Of a DNA stretch of 64,000 bases, positions 9,638 through 18,076 are shown one piece after another (position 1 is the first letter of the stretch; every line of letters starts with the position of its first letter). The translations under genes were made by a program, and so were the position numbers. The notes beneath the pieces are model-generated. The model was not told the DNA's origin and ran no database searches. It was given only the letters and a program-made list of their open reading frames with translations. The stretch spans positions 1 to 64,000 of the forward strand of contig NZ_CAIJCS010000008.1 of NCBI RefSeq assembly GCF_903819165.1, given 5' to 3'. The DNA is from Aedoeadaptatus nemausensis. GTDB taxonomy: Bacteria > Bacillota > Clostridia > Tissierellales > Peptoniphilaceae.

Positions 9638-10163
9638 AGATCTCCTTGTTCAAATCGATTAAACGCATTTGAGATTCGTAATTTTTATCTTCCAGTTCTT
9701 GAATCGTTTCGTCCTTCGATTTGATCTCCTCGTCGAATTCTTCTCTCTTACGCTTAAGTTCATCGATTTCTTTTTGAAGAGATTTTTCACTCTCATCTTT
9801 TTCTTTCAAATCCGATTTTAAGCTTTCATAGCGCTTGTTAAAGCCTTCGATCCGTTCATCTTTTTCGGCAATTTGCTTTTTAAGGGTTTCGATCTCCAAA
9901 AGCTTTTCTTTCATAGCTTCCGTATCGCCTGCAAGAGCACTGGCCTCTTTATCGGAGCGCTCCATTTTGTGCATGTCGTCTAAAGCATTTAACAAGCTCA
10001 AAAGGTACAATTGTACGTCATTTAGGCGATAATTATTCTTTTCAACGTCTCCGATGCGGCGATTAGCCTCATCAGCTAAACTTCTCACATAATCGGCATC
10101 GTCTTCACCTACGACGTGGAATGTCATGCCGGCAATTTCAACTTGTACACGCTTAGATCCCAT
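9606..10163 (-). CDS. zapA: ZapA-family cell-division protein with long coiled coil
   Basis: 185 residues, about twice the size of a minimal ZapA. Residues 1-75 match the ZapA fold (KRVQVEIAGMTFHVVGEDDADYVRSLADEAN). Residues ~75-175 are a strongly charged heptad-type coiled coil (LLEIETLKKQIAEKDERIE and onward). ZapA binds FtsZ and bundles protofilaments at midcell. The pheT-zapA-U32-mutS2 order is common in Clostridia. AGAGGTGCAAA precedes the ATG, and the gap to pheT is 10 bases. Confidence 0.87.
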   Translation of the reverse strand: MGSKRVQVEIAGMTFHVVGEDDADYVRSLADEANRRIGDVEKNNYRLNDVQLYLLSLLNALDDMHKMERSDKEASALAGDTEAMKEKLLEIETLKKQIAEKDERIEGFNKRYESLKSDLKEKDESEKSLQKEIDELKRKREEFDEEIKSKDETIQELEDKNYESQMRLIDLNKEIYVLRGDHEEK

Positions 10164-10173
10164 TTTGCACCTC

Positions 10174-12570
10174 TTATTTCGATCGCAATTGTCCTTGGAA
10201 TTTTGTCTCGATGCCTTCGATCAGATCGTCGACGGTAGGGACAATTTCCTTTTCCTTTAACGTGCGCTCTTTGTGGCGGAAGGCCAGCTTAAGAGCGATA
10301 CTCTTCTTGCCCTCTTCAATTCCCTTGCCGAAGTAGACGTCGAAGACTTCTACACTTTCCAGGAATTCTCCGCCGTTTTCTTCTACATAATCCAGTAAGT
10401 CTTGAGCCGGAAGTTTCTTGTCCACGACGAAAGCCAAGTCCCGCTCCATGGAGGGGAATCGTGCGATAGGCTTGTAGGTTACATTGTCCTTCGCGTAGTC
10501 TACGATTTTAGAAAAATCGAGCTCGGCGAGGTAAACTTCTTGCTTTAAGCCCAAATCATCTTGTGCCTTCGGGTGAACGCAACCGAAGATGCCGATGAGG
10601 TCGTCGTGAATATAAACTTCCGCCTGGCGACCCTTGTGGAATAAGGGGAAATCTTGAACTTGTACGAAGCGAAGGCCGTCGATGCCCAGTCTGGACAGCA
10701 CAGTTTCCACAGTCTTTTTCAGGTAATAGAAATCTTCTTCGCCGTAAAAACCGATGGCGAGCTTCATAAATTCCTTGGGAAGGCCTTCGTCGTCCGTGTC
10801 CACGGCAAAGACATTGCCGAATTCAAATCCGTAAGCCGAAGGATTTTTGTAACTCATATTCTTTACGAAAATATCCAACATATTGGGTAGAAGCGTCGTA
10901 CGCATAATGGAATATTCCTCGCCGAGAGGATTGGAAATCTTGACGGCTCGGCGCAAGGGATCTCCTTCGGGGAGTCGAATGCGGTCGAATGCCGAGGGGC
11001 CCATAAAGGAATAGGTCATAAATTCATTAAAGCCCGCGGCCAATAATACGTCCTGTGCTTTCTTTTCGATTTGGCGATACAAGCTCTTGCCGCCGCGAGT
11101 GAGGGTTCCTTTTAAAGGAAGGGGCGTAATATTGCCGAAGCCGTAAATACGGCCCACTTCTTCCGCTAAATCTTCCCAAATATGGAGATCGCCGCGGGCA
11201 GTGGGAATGGTGGCGTGAAGAGTATCCCCTTCGAGGGTTGTTTCGATGAGAAGGGACTCTAAAATGCGCACCATTTCTTCGCCGGTGATGGAGGTTCCGA
11301 GAAGGCCGTTAATGCGATCTACGCTCGCATCCACCGTCCAAGGTTTTAATTCTTCCGGATAGTGATCGAAAGATCCCTTGGCTACTTTTGCCGCGCCGAT
11401 TTCAACGGCCAATTCGCAAACGCGATCCACTGCCATCTTCGCAGTATTGGGATCGAGGCCCTTTTCAAAACGAGTAGACGCTTCGGAGCGCAGGCCTAAG
11501 CGCTTGGATGTCTTGCGGATATGGCCGGCTTCAAAATTGGCTCCTTCCAAAATGACCGTGTGGGTGCCTTCGGAAACGCCGGAAATCGCACCGCCCATAA
11601 CGCCTGCAAGGCCGATAATGCCACTTTCATCGCAAATGACAATATCATCCGCCGTCAAACTACGTTCCACTTCGTCTAATGTGGTCATGGTTTCCCCGTC
11701 TTTTGCCAGGCGCACATGAATTTCAGGTCCTTTAAGGGAGTCCATGTCGTATGCGTGAAGGGGTTGGCCGTATTCCAACATGACGTAGTTCGTCAAGTCG
11801 ACGATATTATTAATGGGACGCACGCCCGAAGCCATTAAGTCATTTTGAAGCCATTGGGGAGAGGGCGCCACTTTTACATCGGTTAACATGCGAAGGTAGA
11901 AGCGGGGAGCAAATTCCGTTTCCACATGAAGGCCGTTAAACTTGTCTTCCATGGAAACGTCACTCGTCTCTTTCACAACGGGGTCTTTCATAGAAAGTTC
12001 GCTGCCCGTAGATGCCGCCGTTTCCACGGCCATGCCGCGAATGCTCAAACAGTCCGGACGATTGGGCGTGATCTCGAGCTCGATCACTTCTTTGTCCAGC
12101 TCTAAAAGCTTTAAGTAGTCGGTGCCCGGCTCTACATCCGATTCTAAAATGTGGATGCCGTCTTTTGCGGATTTCGGAATGACCGAACCGTCCATGCCTA
12201 CTTCTTCCAAAGAGCACATCATGCCGAGGCTGGGAAGGCCGCGCATTTCCGTATCGTGAATTTCCATACCGTCGGCAAGCTTCGCCCCGTCTAATGCCAC
12301 GGGAACGAGGGCGCCTTCAAATACATTCTTTGCGGCGGTTAAAATTTGCTTCACTTCTCCGCCGATATCGACTTGGCAGACCACGAGCTTATCGGCATTG
12401 GGATGAGGTTTGATTTCTAAAATTTTTCCCACGACGATGCCGCTTAAATCTTTGCTGCGCAATAGGATGGATTCTACGTGATTGCCCGTCGCCGTAATTT
12501 CGTCGGCTATGGCGCGCCTATCACCATTAAGTGTTACATATTTTTCTAGCCATGATTTAGGTAATAACAT
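10174..12570 (-). CDS. pheT: Phenylalanine--tRNA ligase beta subunit
   Basis: 798 residues, the standard bacterial length. It holds the N-terminal EMAP-like tRNA-binding domain (about 40-150, VVGKILEIKPHPNADKLVVCQVD), the B3/B4 editing region, B5 (TPNRPDCLSIRGMAVE lies before it), a catalytic-like core and a C-terminal anticodon-binding fold (FPSMERDLAFVVDKKLPAQDLL). It pairs with PheS as an alpha2-beta2 enzyme. AGGAGGAATT precedes the ATG; it begins 8 bases after pheS ends. Confidence 0.97.
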   Translation of the reverse strand: MLLPKSWLEKYVTLNGDRRAIADEITATGNHVESILLRSKDLSGIVVGKILEIKPHPNADKLVVCQVDIGGEVKQILTAAKNVFEGALVPVALDGAKLADGMEIHDTEMRGLPSLGMMCSLEEVGMDGSVIPKSAKDGIHILESDVEPGTDYLKLLELDKEVIELEITPNRPDCLSIRGMAVETAASTGSELSMKDPVVKETSDVSMEDKFNGLHVETEFAPRFYLRMLTDVKVAPSPQWLQNDLMASGVRPINNIVDLTNYVMLEYGQPLHAYDMDSLKGPEIHVRLAKDGETMTTLDEVERSLTADDIVICDESGIIGLAGVMGGAISGVSEGTHTVILEGANFEAGHIRKTSKRLGLRSEASTRFEKGLDPNTAKMAVDRVCELAVEIGAAKVAKGSFDHYPEELKPWTVDASVDRINGLLGTSITGEEMVRILESLLIETTLEGDTLHATIPTARGDLHIWEDLAEEVGRIYGFGNITPLPLKGTLTRGGKSLYRQIEKKAQDVLLAAGFNEFMTYSFMGPSAFDRIRLPEGDPLRRAVKISNPLGEEYSIMRTTLLPNMLDIFVKNMSYKNPSAYGFEFGNVFAVDTDDEGLPKEFMKLAIGFYGEEDFYYLKKTVETVLSRLGIDGLRFVQVQDFPLFHKGRQAEVYIHDDLIGIFGCVHPKAQDDLGLKQEVYLAELDFSKIVDYAKDNVTYKPIARFPSMERDLAFVVDKKLPAQDLLDYVEENGGEFLESVEVFDVYFGKGIEEGKKSIALKLAFRHKERTLKEKEIVPTVDDLIEGIETKFQGQLRSK

Positions 12571-12578
12571 AATTCCTC

Positions 12579-13601
12579 CTAGAATTGAGATAAGAAGCGG
12601 TCGTCGTTTTCAAACATAAGGCGAATATTGTCGATGCCGTATTTTACCATGGCGATGCGATCGATCCCCATGCCGAAGGCAAAGCCGCTGTAAACATCGG
12701 GGTCGATTCCGCAGTTTCTTAAAACATTGGGATGCACCACGCCGGCGCCTAAAAGTTCCATACTCCAGCCCGTCTCGTGACATGCCGGACAACCTTCACC
12801 GTGACAGACCAGGCAGGTTACATCGACTTCCGTGGAAGGTTCCGTAAAGGGGAAATTGTGAGGACGGTAGCGAATTTGCATATCGTCTCCGAACATTTCT
12901 TTTACGAATACATTCAGCGTGTCGATTAAATTGGCGAGGCTTACACCTTTATCCACTACGAGACCTTCAAATTGATGGAACATAGGCGAGTGGGTATCGT
13001 CTACATCGTCGAAACGGAACACACGGCCGGAACTTACGATGCGAAGTGGCGCGCCGTATTCTTTCATGGCGCGGATTTGCATAGGAGACGTGTGGGTTCT
13101 TAACAGCGTGTTGTCGTCGATATAGAAAGTGTCGCTCTTGTCGCGGGACGGATGGTTTTTTGGCGAATTGAGAGCGTCGAAGTTATTGGCCACGCTTTCG
13201 ATCTCCGGTCCGTCGACGACGGTAAAGCCCATTTCCACGAAGAGATCTTCCAATTCTTCCTTCGTCTTTAAAAGCGGATGGCGGTGACCTACGCGAAGTT
13301 TCGCGGGATTTAGAGTAACATCTAAGTACTCTTCTTCCATGCGCACGTCATAGGCCGCTTCTTTTATATCGGTTTTTTTCTTATCTAATTCTATTTGAAC
13401 TTCTTCACGTACTTCATTGGCATAAGAACCCATTACCGGGCGCTCCTCTTTCGGCAAACCGCCCAGGCCCTTTAGGATTTGGGTAAGTTCACCTTTTTTG
13501 CCGAAGTATTGAAGACGAATTTTTTCCAATTCTTCAATTGTCTTTGCGTTTTCGATAGCAGCGAGTGCATTCGATTCAAGTTGTTGAAGCTGCTCTTTCA
13601 T
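12579..13601 (-). CDS. pheS: Phenylalanine--tRNA ligase alpha subunit
   Basis: 340 residues, class II catalytic subunit. Motif 2 region FRFDDVDDTHSPMFHQFEGLVVDKG and motif 3 AFGMGIDRIAMVKYGI are clear. An N-terminal coiled coil (1-85) contacts tRNA. The cysteines in VTCLVCHGEGCPACHETGW suggest a small zinc site, seen in many Firmicute PheS. It heads the pheS-pheT-zapA-U32-mutS2-argS operon. GGGGGTACTT precedes the ATG. The leader is only about 30 bases, so no T-box is present. Confidence 0.97.
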   Translation of the reverse strand: MKEQLQQLESNALAAIENAKTIEELEKIRLQYFGKKGELTQILKGLGGLPKEERPVMGSYANEVREEVQIELDKKKTDIKEAAYDVRMEEEYLDVTLNPAKLRVGHRHPLLKTKEELEDLFVEMGFTVVDGPEIESVANNFDALNSPKNHPSRDKSDTFYIDDNTLLRTHTSPMQIRAMKEYGAPLRIVSSGRVFRFDDVDDTHSPMFHQFEGLVVDKGVSLANLIDTLNVFVKEMFGDDMQIRYRPHNFPFTEPSTEVDVTCLVCHGEGCPACHETGWSMELLGAGVVHPNVLRNCGIDPDVYSGFAFGMGIDRIAMVKYGIDNIRLMFENDDRFLSQF

Positions 13602-13639
13602 AAGTACCCCCTTCGGATAGTGCTATTATCTAATGGTTC

Positions 13640-13645
13640 ATTATA
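13640..13645 (-). promoter_or_regulatory. Extended -10 promoter for pheS operon
   Basis: The minus strand reads TGATATAAT, a consensus -10 with an extended TG. The -35 region is poor. The start would lie about 30 bases upstream of the pheS ATG. Confidence 0.55.
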
Positions 13646-13712
13646 TCACAGATTTTTTTGCGATCCTATTGCTCGCCGTAATAATCAGTATAAGTTTGCA
13701 CAAAGTCTAGGC

Positions 13713-13741
13713 TTGCTTAAATAAAAAGCCTATGTTATACT
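13713..13741 (+). promoter_or_regulatory. Promoter of tRNA-Cys
   Basis: TTGCTT at 13713-13718, a 17-base spacer and TATACT at 13736-13741. This would start transcription about 12 bases before the tRNA. Confidence 0.65.
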
Positions 13742-13759
13742 TAACAAGTAATGAGTTGC

Positions 13760-13833
13760 GGCGACATAGCCAAGTGGTAAGGCGCGGGTCTGCAACACCC
13801 TTATCCCCGGTTCAAGTCCGGGTGTCGCCTCCA
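13760..13833 (+). tRNA. trnC: tRNA-Cys (anticodon GCA)
   Basis: A 7-bp acceptor stem GGCGACA/TGTCGCC, discriminator T and encoded CCA. The anticodon loop reads TCTGCAACA, giving GCA, and the T-arm contains GGTTCAAGTCC. It is a single-gene plus-strand unit with its own promoter and terminator, lying upstream of and divergent from pheS. Confidence 0.96.
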
Positions 13834-13834
13834 A

Positions 13835-13864
13835 AACCGTCGAGAAACCTCGGCGGTTTTTTTT
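13835..13864 (+). terminator. Terminator after tRNA-Cys
   Basis: The stem AACCGTCGAG/CTCGGCGGTT with an AAAC loop is followed by eight T residues. Confidence 0.85.
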
Positions 13865-13874
13865 ATTGCAAATG

Positions 13875-13934
13875 AAAGGCTCTTAACTGTCCGTTGGAGA
13901 TGTGTTCCCAGCAGGATAGTTTTGAGCCTTTTTT
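13875..13934 (+). other. Long three-part hairpin ending in a T tract (possible small RNA or second terminator)
   Basis: AAAGGCTC (13875-13882) pairs with GAGCCTTT (13924-13931). After a 2x2 internal loop AACTGTCC (13885-13892) pairs with GGATAGTT (13914-13921). GTTGG (13893-13897) pairs with CCAGC (13908-13912), leaving a ~10-base loop. Six T residues end the element. It lies 10 bases after the tRNA-Cys terminator. No gene is seen from here to 14026. Confidence 0.5.
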
Positions 13935-14026
13935 GTTAAACAGATAAATGCTTTTACTTAAACTTCTTCCATTCGTTTAAAGTCGATGCGAAAGTCCGGT
14001 TATTTTAAAAAACTAAAAAAGAGTAT

Positions 14027-14051
14027 AAAAAAAGCCCGGTAAAAACCGAGC
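14027..14051 (-). terminator. Terminator after the tRNA-Phe/tRNA-Gly unit
   Basis: On the minus strand GCTCGGT / ACCGGGC with a TTTT loop is followed by seven T residues, just after the tRNA-Gly 3' end. Confidence 0.85.
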
Positions 14052-14053
14052 TA

Positions 14054-14128
14054 TGGAGCGGAAGACGAGATTCGAACTCGCGACCCTCGCCTTGGCAAGG
14101 CGATGCTCTACCACTGAGCCACTTCCGC
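14054..14128 (-). tRNA. trnG: tRNA-Gly (anticodon GCC)
   Basis: Acceptor stem GCGGAAG/CTTCCGC, discriminator T and encoded CCA. The anticodon loop reads TTGCCAA. The T-arm GAGTTCGAACTC is intact. It is the second gene of a two-tRNA transcript. Confidence 0.96.
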
Positions 14129-14130
14129 AC

Positions 14131-14206
14131 TGGTGCCCGGAGCCGGAATCGAACCAGCGACACGCAGATTTTCAGTCTGCTGCTCTACCGACTGAGCTAT
14201 CCGGGC
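14131..14206 (-). tRNA. trnF: tRNA-Phe (anticodon GAA)
   Basis: Acceptor stem GCCCGGA/TCCGGGC, discriminator A and encoded CCA. The anticodon loop reads CTGAAAA. The T-arm contains GGTTCGATTCC. It is the first tRNA of the Phe-Gly transcript, two bases before tRNA-Gly, and lies near pheST. Confidence 0.96.
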
Positions 14207-14225
14207 AAGGTTGTTTAACAACCTT
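14207..14225 (-). repeat. Perfect inverted repeat in tRNA-Phe leader
   Basis: AAGGTTGTT and AACAACCTT are separated by one base, directly adjoining the tRNA-Phe 5' end and downstream of the promoter. It could act as an RNA-processing stem or an operator. Function is not established. Confidence 0.6.
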
Positions 14226-14230
14226 TGTCT

Positions 14231-14259
14231 ATATTACAGAAATTTCATGAAGCTGTCAA
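14231..14259 (-). promoter_or_regulatory. Promoter of tRNA-Phe/tRNA-Gly
   Basis: On the minus strand TTGACA (14254-14259), a 17-base spacer and TAATAT (14231-14236). Confidence 0.8.
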
Positions 14260-14283
14260 GCCCCAATTAAAAATCTGCAAAGC

Positions 14284-15171
14284 TTATTCTTTATCCGCCG
14301 ATAACATACTTTCCAGTTCCTCTTCGCTAAATTCGTAGCGACGATTACAGAAATGGCAAACGGCTTCGGCTCCGTGATCCTCTTCCATCATTTCCCGAAT
14401 GTCGCTGTCGGGTAATGCGGCGATGGAATCGGCCACTTTATCTTTCGAACACTCGCAGACGAAGGCTACGGGTGCTTCGCTTAAAATCTTCAGGTCTAAA
14501 TTAGGCAAGATAGCATTCATTAAACCTTTTGCATCGAGACCTTCTTCCAAGAGCTCCGTAACGGACTTCACTTCTTTAAGCATGGCCTCCAATTCCGAGA
14601 TTTCTTCGTTTGTTGCGCCGGGCATAATTTCCACAATAAAGCCGCCGGCTTTTTTTACACTTAAATCTGTATCCACGGAAACGCCGAGACCTACTGCCGA
14701 AGGGATTTGTTCCGATTGAAATAAATAAGCCGCCACATCGTCACCGATTTCTCCCGTAGCCAGAGATACTTTCCCCGTATAGGGCTGACGCATACCCAGA
14801 TCCATCGTCACGGTCAAAGTTCCCGGAAGGCCGACGATGCCGCTGACGTCGAGCTTGCCGTCAGTTCCCCTCGTAGGAAGGTCCACCATGGGGTGATCTA
14901 CATAACCTTTGACATGCCCGTCGTTTTTACCCGTCACCACGATGCGTCCGAGAGGTCCTCCCCCGTCGATGATCATCGTAAGAGAATCATTGTCGTTCTT
15001 TAATTTATTGCGTAGCAAAATGCCGGCGATTAAACTGCGACCTAAAGCCGCCGTGGCCGTCGCCGATGTCTGGTGGGTAATGTGCGCCGTCTCCACGAGG
15101 GCCGTGGCCGTTACGACACTTACCTTAATGGTGCCTGTTTCATTAATCGCACGAATACAAATATCTTTCAC
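14284..15171 (-). CDS. hslO: Hsp33 redox-regulated chaperone
   Basis: 295 residues. Hsp33 is a cytoplasmic holdase that unfolds on oxidation when its zinc site is lost. The zinc ligands are the C-terminal C-E-C (FVCECSKDK) and C-H-F-C (AVCHFCNRR) pairs. The N-terminal domain (IRAINETGTIKVSVVTATALV) is typical. I chose the GTG at 15171 (product starts MKDICIRAIN) because AGGAG lies six bases upstream; a longer reading to 15207 would overlap the upstream methyltransferase. The stop is about 75 bases from the tRNA-Phe/Gly promoter. Confidence 0.95.
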   Translation of the reverse strand: MKDICIRAINETGTIKVSVVTATALVETAHITHQTSATATAALGRSLIAGILLRNKLKNDNDSLTMIIDGGGPLGRIVVTGKNDGHVKGYVDHPMVDLPTRGTDGKLDVSGIVGLPGTLTVTMDLGMRQPYTGKVSLATGEIGDDVAAYLFQSEQIPSAVGLGVSVDTDLSVKKAGGFIVEIMPGATNEEISELEAMLKEVKSVTELLEEGLDAKGLMNAILPNLDLKILSEAPVAFVCECSKDKVADSIAALPDSDIREMMEEDHGAEAVCHFCNRRYEFSEEELESMLSADKE

Positions 15172-15182
15172 ATATACTCCTT

Positions 15183-15905
15183 TTAATTTTTCTCTACCAC
15201 ATAACAAATCCGTTCCGTTTTGTCGTGGGCTTTTCTATCCGTATAGCCGTCGTATGCTTCTATGAGCTTCAGACCCGCCTCCCTTAAGAGGGATTCCACT
15301 TGTTGTCGGTCAAAAGCCCGCTCCTCGTGGATCTCTCGATAGCGGTCGTATTTTCCATCTTTATCTCGAACAAACATGGTAATGCAATACTCGTTCACGG
15401 GAGGATCGTAGTCATTTTCCCAGATCAGGGTAAAATTATCTTCCTCTCGCATTTCCGTAAAGTTTCCGTAATCTGAAAAGCGCACATGAGTGTTCATATC
15501 GAATACGAAAAGTCCGCCTTTTTTTAAGTGCTTTTCCACTCTCAAAAAACTTTGGAGAAGTTCTTCATCACTCTTTAAATAATTCATACCGTCACAGAGA
15601 CAAAGTATGCAATCGTAGGTTTTATTTATGTCGAAGGTCCTTAAATCCAATTGAAGAAGGGGAACGCCTCTCCCCCTTAAGCGCTCCTCGGCCAATGCAA
15701 GCATATCGGCTGAATAGTCGAATCCCGTCACCTTTCCGATGTCGGCAAGTTTTTCCGTTAACCTTCCGGTACCCATAGCCATTTCGAGGATCTCTAATTC
15801 CCTTTTTTCCGGCATAAGGGATTTCAACCATTGAAAAACTCGGTCATAGTCGTAATTGTCCATCACCGAGTCATAAATCTGACTGAATGTCGTGTAGCTA
15901 TTCAT
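15183..15905 (-). CDS. Class I SAM-dependent methyltransferase
   Basis: 240 residues. Motif I is present in a slightly unusual form (ILEMAMGTGRLTEKLADIG, where MAMG replaces the common LGCG). It is followed by GFDYSADMLALA and the post-motif KTYDCILCLCDGMNYL, as in small-molecule or ubiquinone-type methyltransferases. The substrate is unknown. It overlaps the upstream sirtuin gene by 8 bases and precedes hslO by 11, so these form one transcript. Confidence 0.85.
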   Translation of the reverse strand: MNSYTTFSQIYDSVMDNYDYDRVFQWLKSLMPEKRELEILEMAMGTGRLTEKLADIGKVTGFDYSADMLALAEERLRGRGVPLLQLDLRTFDINKTYDCILCLCDGMNYLKSDEELLQSFLRVEKHLKKGGLFVFDMNTHVRFSDYGNFTEMREEDNFTLIWENDYDPPVNEYCITMFVRDKDGKYDRYREIHEERAFDRQQVESLLREAGLKLIEAYDGYTDRKAHDKTERICYVVEKN

Positions 15906-16629
15906 TTAAGCGCTTCTCCAGCTCCACGAGTACGTCCGCCGCACTTCCCTTGAAGATGACATCCGCTTGGTGATCGTAGGGAGTGGAGCCTTGATTGACG
16001 ATAATTAAATGTTCGGCAAGGCGGGGCAAATACGCAACGGGCATGACCTGGAGGGAACTTCCCACGACGAGCATAAGATCCGCCTTTTCAGCAGCCTTTA
16101 CCGCCGCATCAAATGCCGGCGGCATGGCGTCGCCGAACAAAACCACATTGGTGCGCATATCGTGTCCGCATTCCGGGCATTTCGGCGGAATATTTCCCGC
16201 CTTCACCTGCTTGTCGAATTCGGCAAAATTCGTATGATAATGGCAATACTCACAACGGGCAGTGGACGCGTCGCCGTGCACCTGAAGCACATTTTTCGCG
16301 CCACCTCGCTGATGGAGATCGTCGATGTTTTGCGTAACAATTTCGTGTAAAAAGCCTTTCTCCTGCATGGCCGCCAGTGCCTTGTGACCGGGATTCGGTT
16401 CTTTTCCCTCGAGGTCTTTTAAAATCGTGTAGCCTTCGCTGTAAAAACGCTTGGGATCCGATTCCATAACCCCGACAGAAAGGGCGTCTTCCGGGATGAA
16501 ATTGGTGTAATAACCTCGATTGCTTCGAAAATCCGGAATACCCGACTCCGTGGAAATGCCTGCGCCTGTCAGGCAAATGGCATATTTAGCTTCTTTGAAT
16601 AGTTTAACCGCTTGATCAAAACCGTCCAT
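15898..16629 (-). CDS. cobB: NAD-dependent protein deacylase (sirtuin)
   Basis: 243 residues, Sir2 family. The GAGISTESGIPDFRS motif (22-36) binds NAD. QNID (100-103) and catalytic H119 (QVHGD) follow. Zinc is held by C126, C129, C151 and C154. It removes acyl groups from lysines using NAD in the cytoplasm. TAGGAGGTAGTA precedes the ATG. It lies 9 bases after the CPBP gene. The symbol follows the family name. Confidence 0.93.
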   Translation of the reverse strand: MDGFDQAVKLFKEAKYAICLTGAGISTESGIPDFRSNRGYYTNFIPEDALSVGVMESDPKRFYSEGYTILKDLEGKEPNPGHKALAAMQEKGFLHEIVTQNIDDLHQRGGAKNVLQVHGDASTARCEYCHYHTNFAEFDKQVKAGNIPPKCPECGHDMRTNVVLFGDAMPPAFDAAVKAAEKADLMLVVGSSLQVMPVAYLPRLAEHLIIVNQGSTPYDHQADVIFKGSAADVLVELEKRLNE

Positions 16630-16638
16630 TACTACCTC

Positions 16639-17517
16639 CTATGCGAAAGTTTTAATTACGTAGACGAGCACGAGGGCCGCCACGGGGATCCATTCCTTCC
16701 CGCGAACAACGGCGCCTCCCTTAGGTAAGGGGCGCTTAGAAGATTTTCGTAGAATAATAAAAATTCCCAGGGCGCTCCCCGCGAGGAGCACGAGGGTCAT
16801 AAAATTTTTCACGCCGCCCATTCCCCTCACCAGGGCGAGATCGCCTAATGTTTTCATCCAGGATTCGCTGAAAGAGCGAACGAACAAAATGGAGCAGAAA
16901 TTATATAGAAAATGTGAAAAAACCGATGCTTTCAATCCGCCGTAAAGGTAAATATATCCGAGGGCCAGGCCGAATAAAAAAGGCGCCATACTGTTTTGCC
17001 ACTGAAAGTGGAATAGAGCGAAGAGAATCGCCGAAAACAATACGCTCCCCATGGGGCTTCGCCTTGCAAATTGCTCGCAAATGACGGATCGGAAGAAGAG
17101 CTCTTCGAAAAACGCGGGGATAATTGCCAAAGTAATGAGCTGCTTTATCAGTGATCCATTGGACTTTATAATGTCCAAATTTTGATTTTCCAGGGGCAAT
17201 AATTGATTGAGTCCTTCGAGAAAAAGTCCGTTGATCACGAGGATGACCGGGAAAAGAGCCACGGTTAAAATAGCCGCCTCTTTTAAGCTCATAGCCTTTC
17301 GCTCTTTTGTGCGAAACCGCTTCCGACAATAAATCGCCGGCAACCCGATGGCGATGAATTCCGTCAACACCACGCCCCAGAGAGGATCCCTTCGTGAAAG
17401 TAGGGGCCCCAAGGCTAAAAATAAAACAGCCGCTCCTAAGACGCCGTAAAGTAATACTAAAAAATTAGTCTTCTTCGTAGGTGTAGATATAGGGTTTGTT
17501 TCTGTAATAGGGACCAT
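16639..17517 (-). CDS. CPBP-family intramembrane glutamic protease
   Basis: 292 residues with about eight hydrophobic segments. The CPBP/Abi motifs are present: EELFFRS (motif 1, catalytic glutamates), ALFHFQW (motif 2) and FSHFLYNF (motif 3). Bacterial members cleave or process membrane substrates; bacteriocin self-immunity is one documented role, but none is suggested here. The start overlaps hpt by 53 bases, which is longer than usual, and a later start cannot be excluded. A single hydrophobic segment closes the C-terminus. Confidence 0.85.
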   Translation of the reverse strand: MVPITETNPISTPTKKTNFLVLLYGVLGAAVLFLALGPLLSRRDPLWGVVLTEFIAIGLPAIYCRKRFRTKERKAMSLKEAAILTVALFPVILVINGLFLEGLNQLLPLENQNLDIIKSNGSLIKQLITLAIIPAFFEELFFRSVICEQFARRSPMGSVLFSAILFALFHFQWQNSMAPFLFGLALGYIYLYGGLKASVFSHFLYNFCSILFVRSFSESWMKTLGDLALVRGMGGVKNFMTLVLLAGSALGIFIILRKSSKRPLPKGGAVVRGKEWIPVAALVLVYVIKTFA

Positions 17518-17989
17518 AATTCAATCCATATCCTACGATAAATACATCGTCGATTGTAAAGCCCGTAAAGTCTGCGGCATAATCCACTTCCCGTCTCGAT
17601 GGCTTATCGAGCATAACCGCCGTCTTTACAGAAGCAGGTTCCATGGCGCTAATGGATTTTACCACCGTCTCCAAAGTGTGGCCCGTGTCGATAATATCGT
17701 CGACGATCAGCACATCTCTTCCCTTTACATCGGCGCGCAAATCGCTGAAAAGCTTTACTTCGCCGGATGAAGAAAATTCATCTTCATAACTGGAAGTGGT
17801 CATAAAATCCACTTCCATCTTACTTTCCATGGCGCGAACCAGGTCCGAGCAAAAGACGAAACATCCACGGAGCAGGCCGATGACGAGAATTTCCTTTCCG
17901 TCATAATACTCGTCGATTGTCTTCGCCATTTCGGCGACGCGGCTTTTGATCACTTCTTCCGAATATAAAACGCGTTCTTTTCCTTTCAT
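17465..17989 (-). CDS. hpt: Hypoxanthine phosphoribosyltransferase
   Basis: 174 residues; purine salvage enzyme converting hypoxanthine or guanine plus PRPP to IMP or GMP. The PRPP loop DVLIVDDIIDTGHTL is perfect, and RGCFVFCSDLVR and DFMTTSSYEDE match the family. AAAGGAGGACAAT precedes the ATG. It heads the hpt-CPBP-cobB-methyltransferase-hslO unit, divergent from the DUF4364 gene. Confidence 0.96.
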   Translation of the reverse strand: MKGKERVLYSEEVIKSRVAEMAKTIDEYYDGKEILVIGLLRGCFVFCSDLVRAMESKMEVDFMTTSSYEDEFSSSGEVKLFSDLRADVKGRDVLIVDDIIDTGHTLETVVKSISAMEPASVKTAVMLDKPSRREVDYAADFTGFTIDDVFIVGYGLNYGPYYRNKPYIYTYEED

Positions 17990-18015
17990 ATTGTCCTCCT
18001 TATAGCTATTAACTC

Positions 18016-18060
18016 ATTATAACAGAATCACGCGCTTGATTCTCCGATCAATGGTATAAT
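18016..18060. promoter_or_regulatory. Divergent -10 boxes for hpt and the DUF4364 gene
   Basis: A TATAAT on the minus strand (18016-18021) faces hpt and a TATAAT on the plus strand (18055-18060) faces the DUF4364 gene. Neither has a good -35 at 17 bases. Confidence 0.45.
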
Positions 18061-18076
18061 TCTTGTAGGTGATAAT

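Noticed and set aside
12579-13601. Possible T-box control of pheS
   Set aside because: The promoter lies only about 30-40 bases before the start, leaving no space for a T-box leader.
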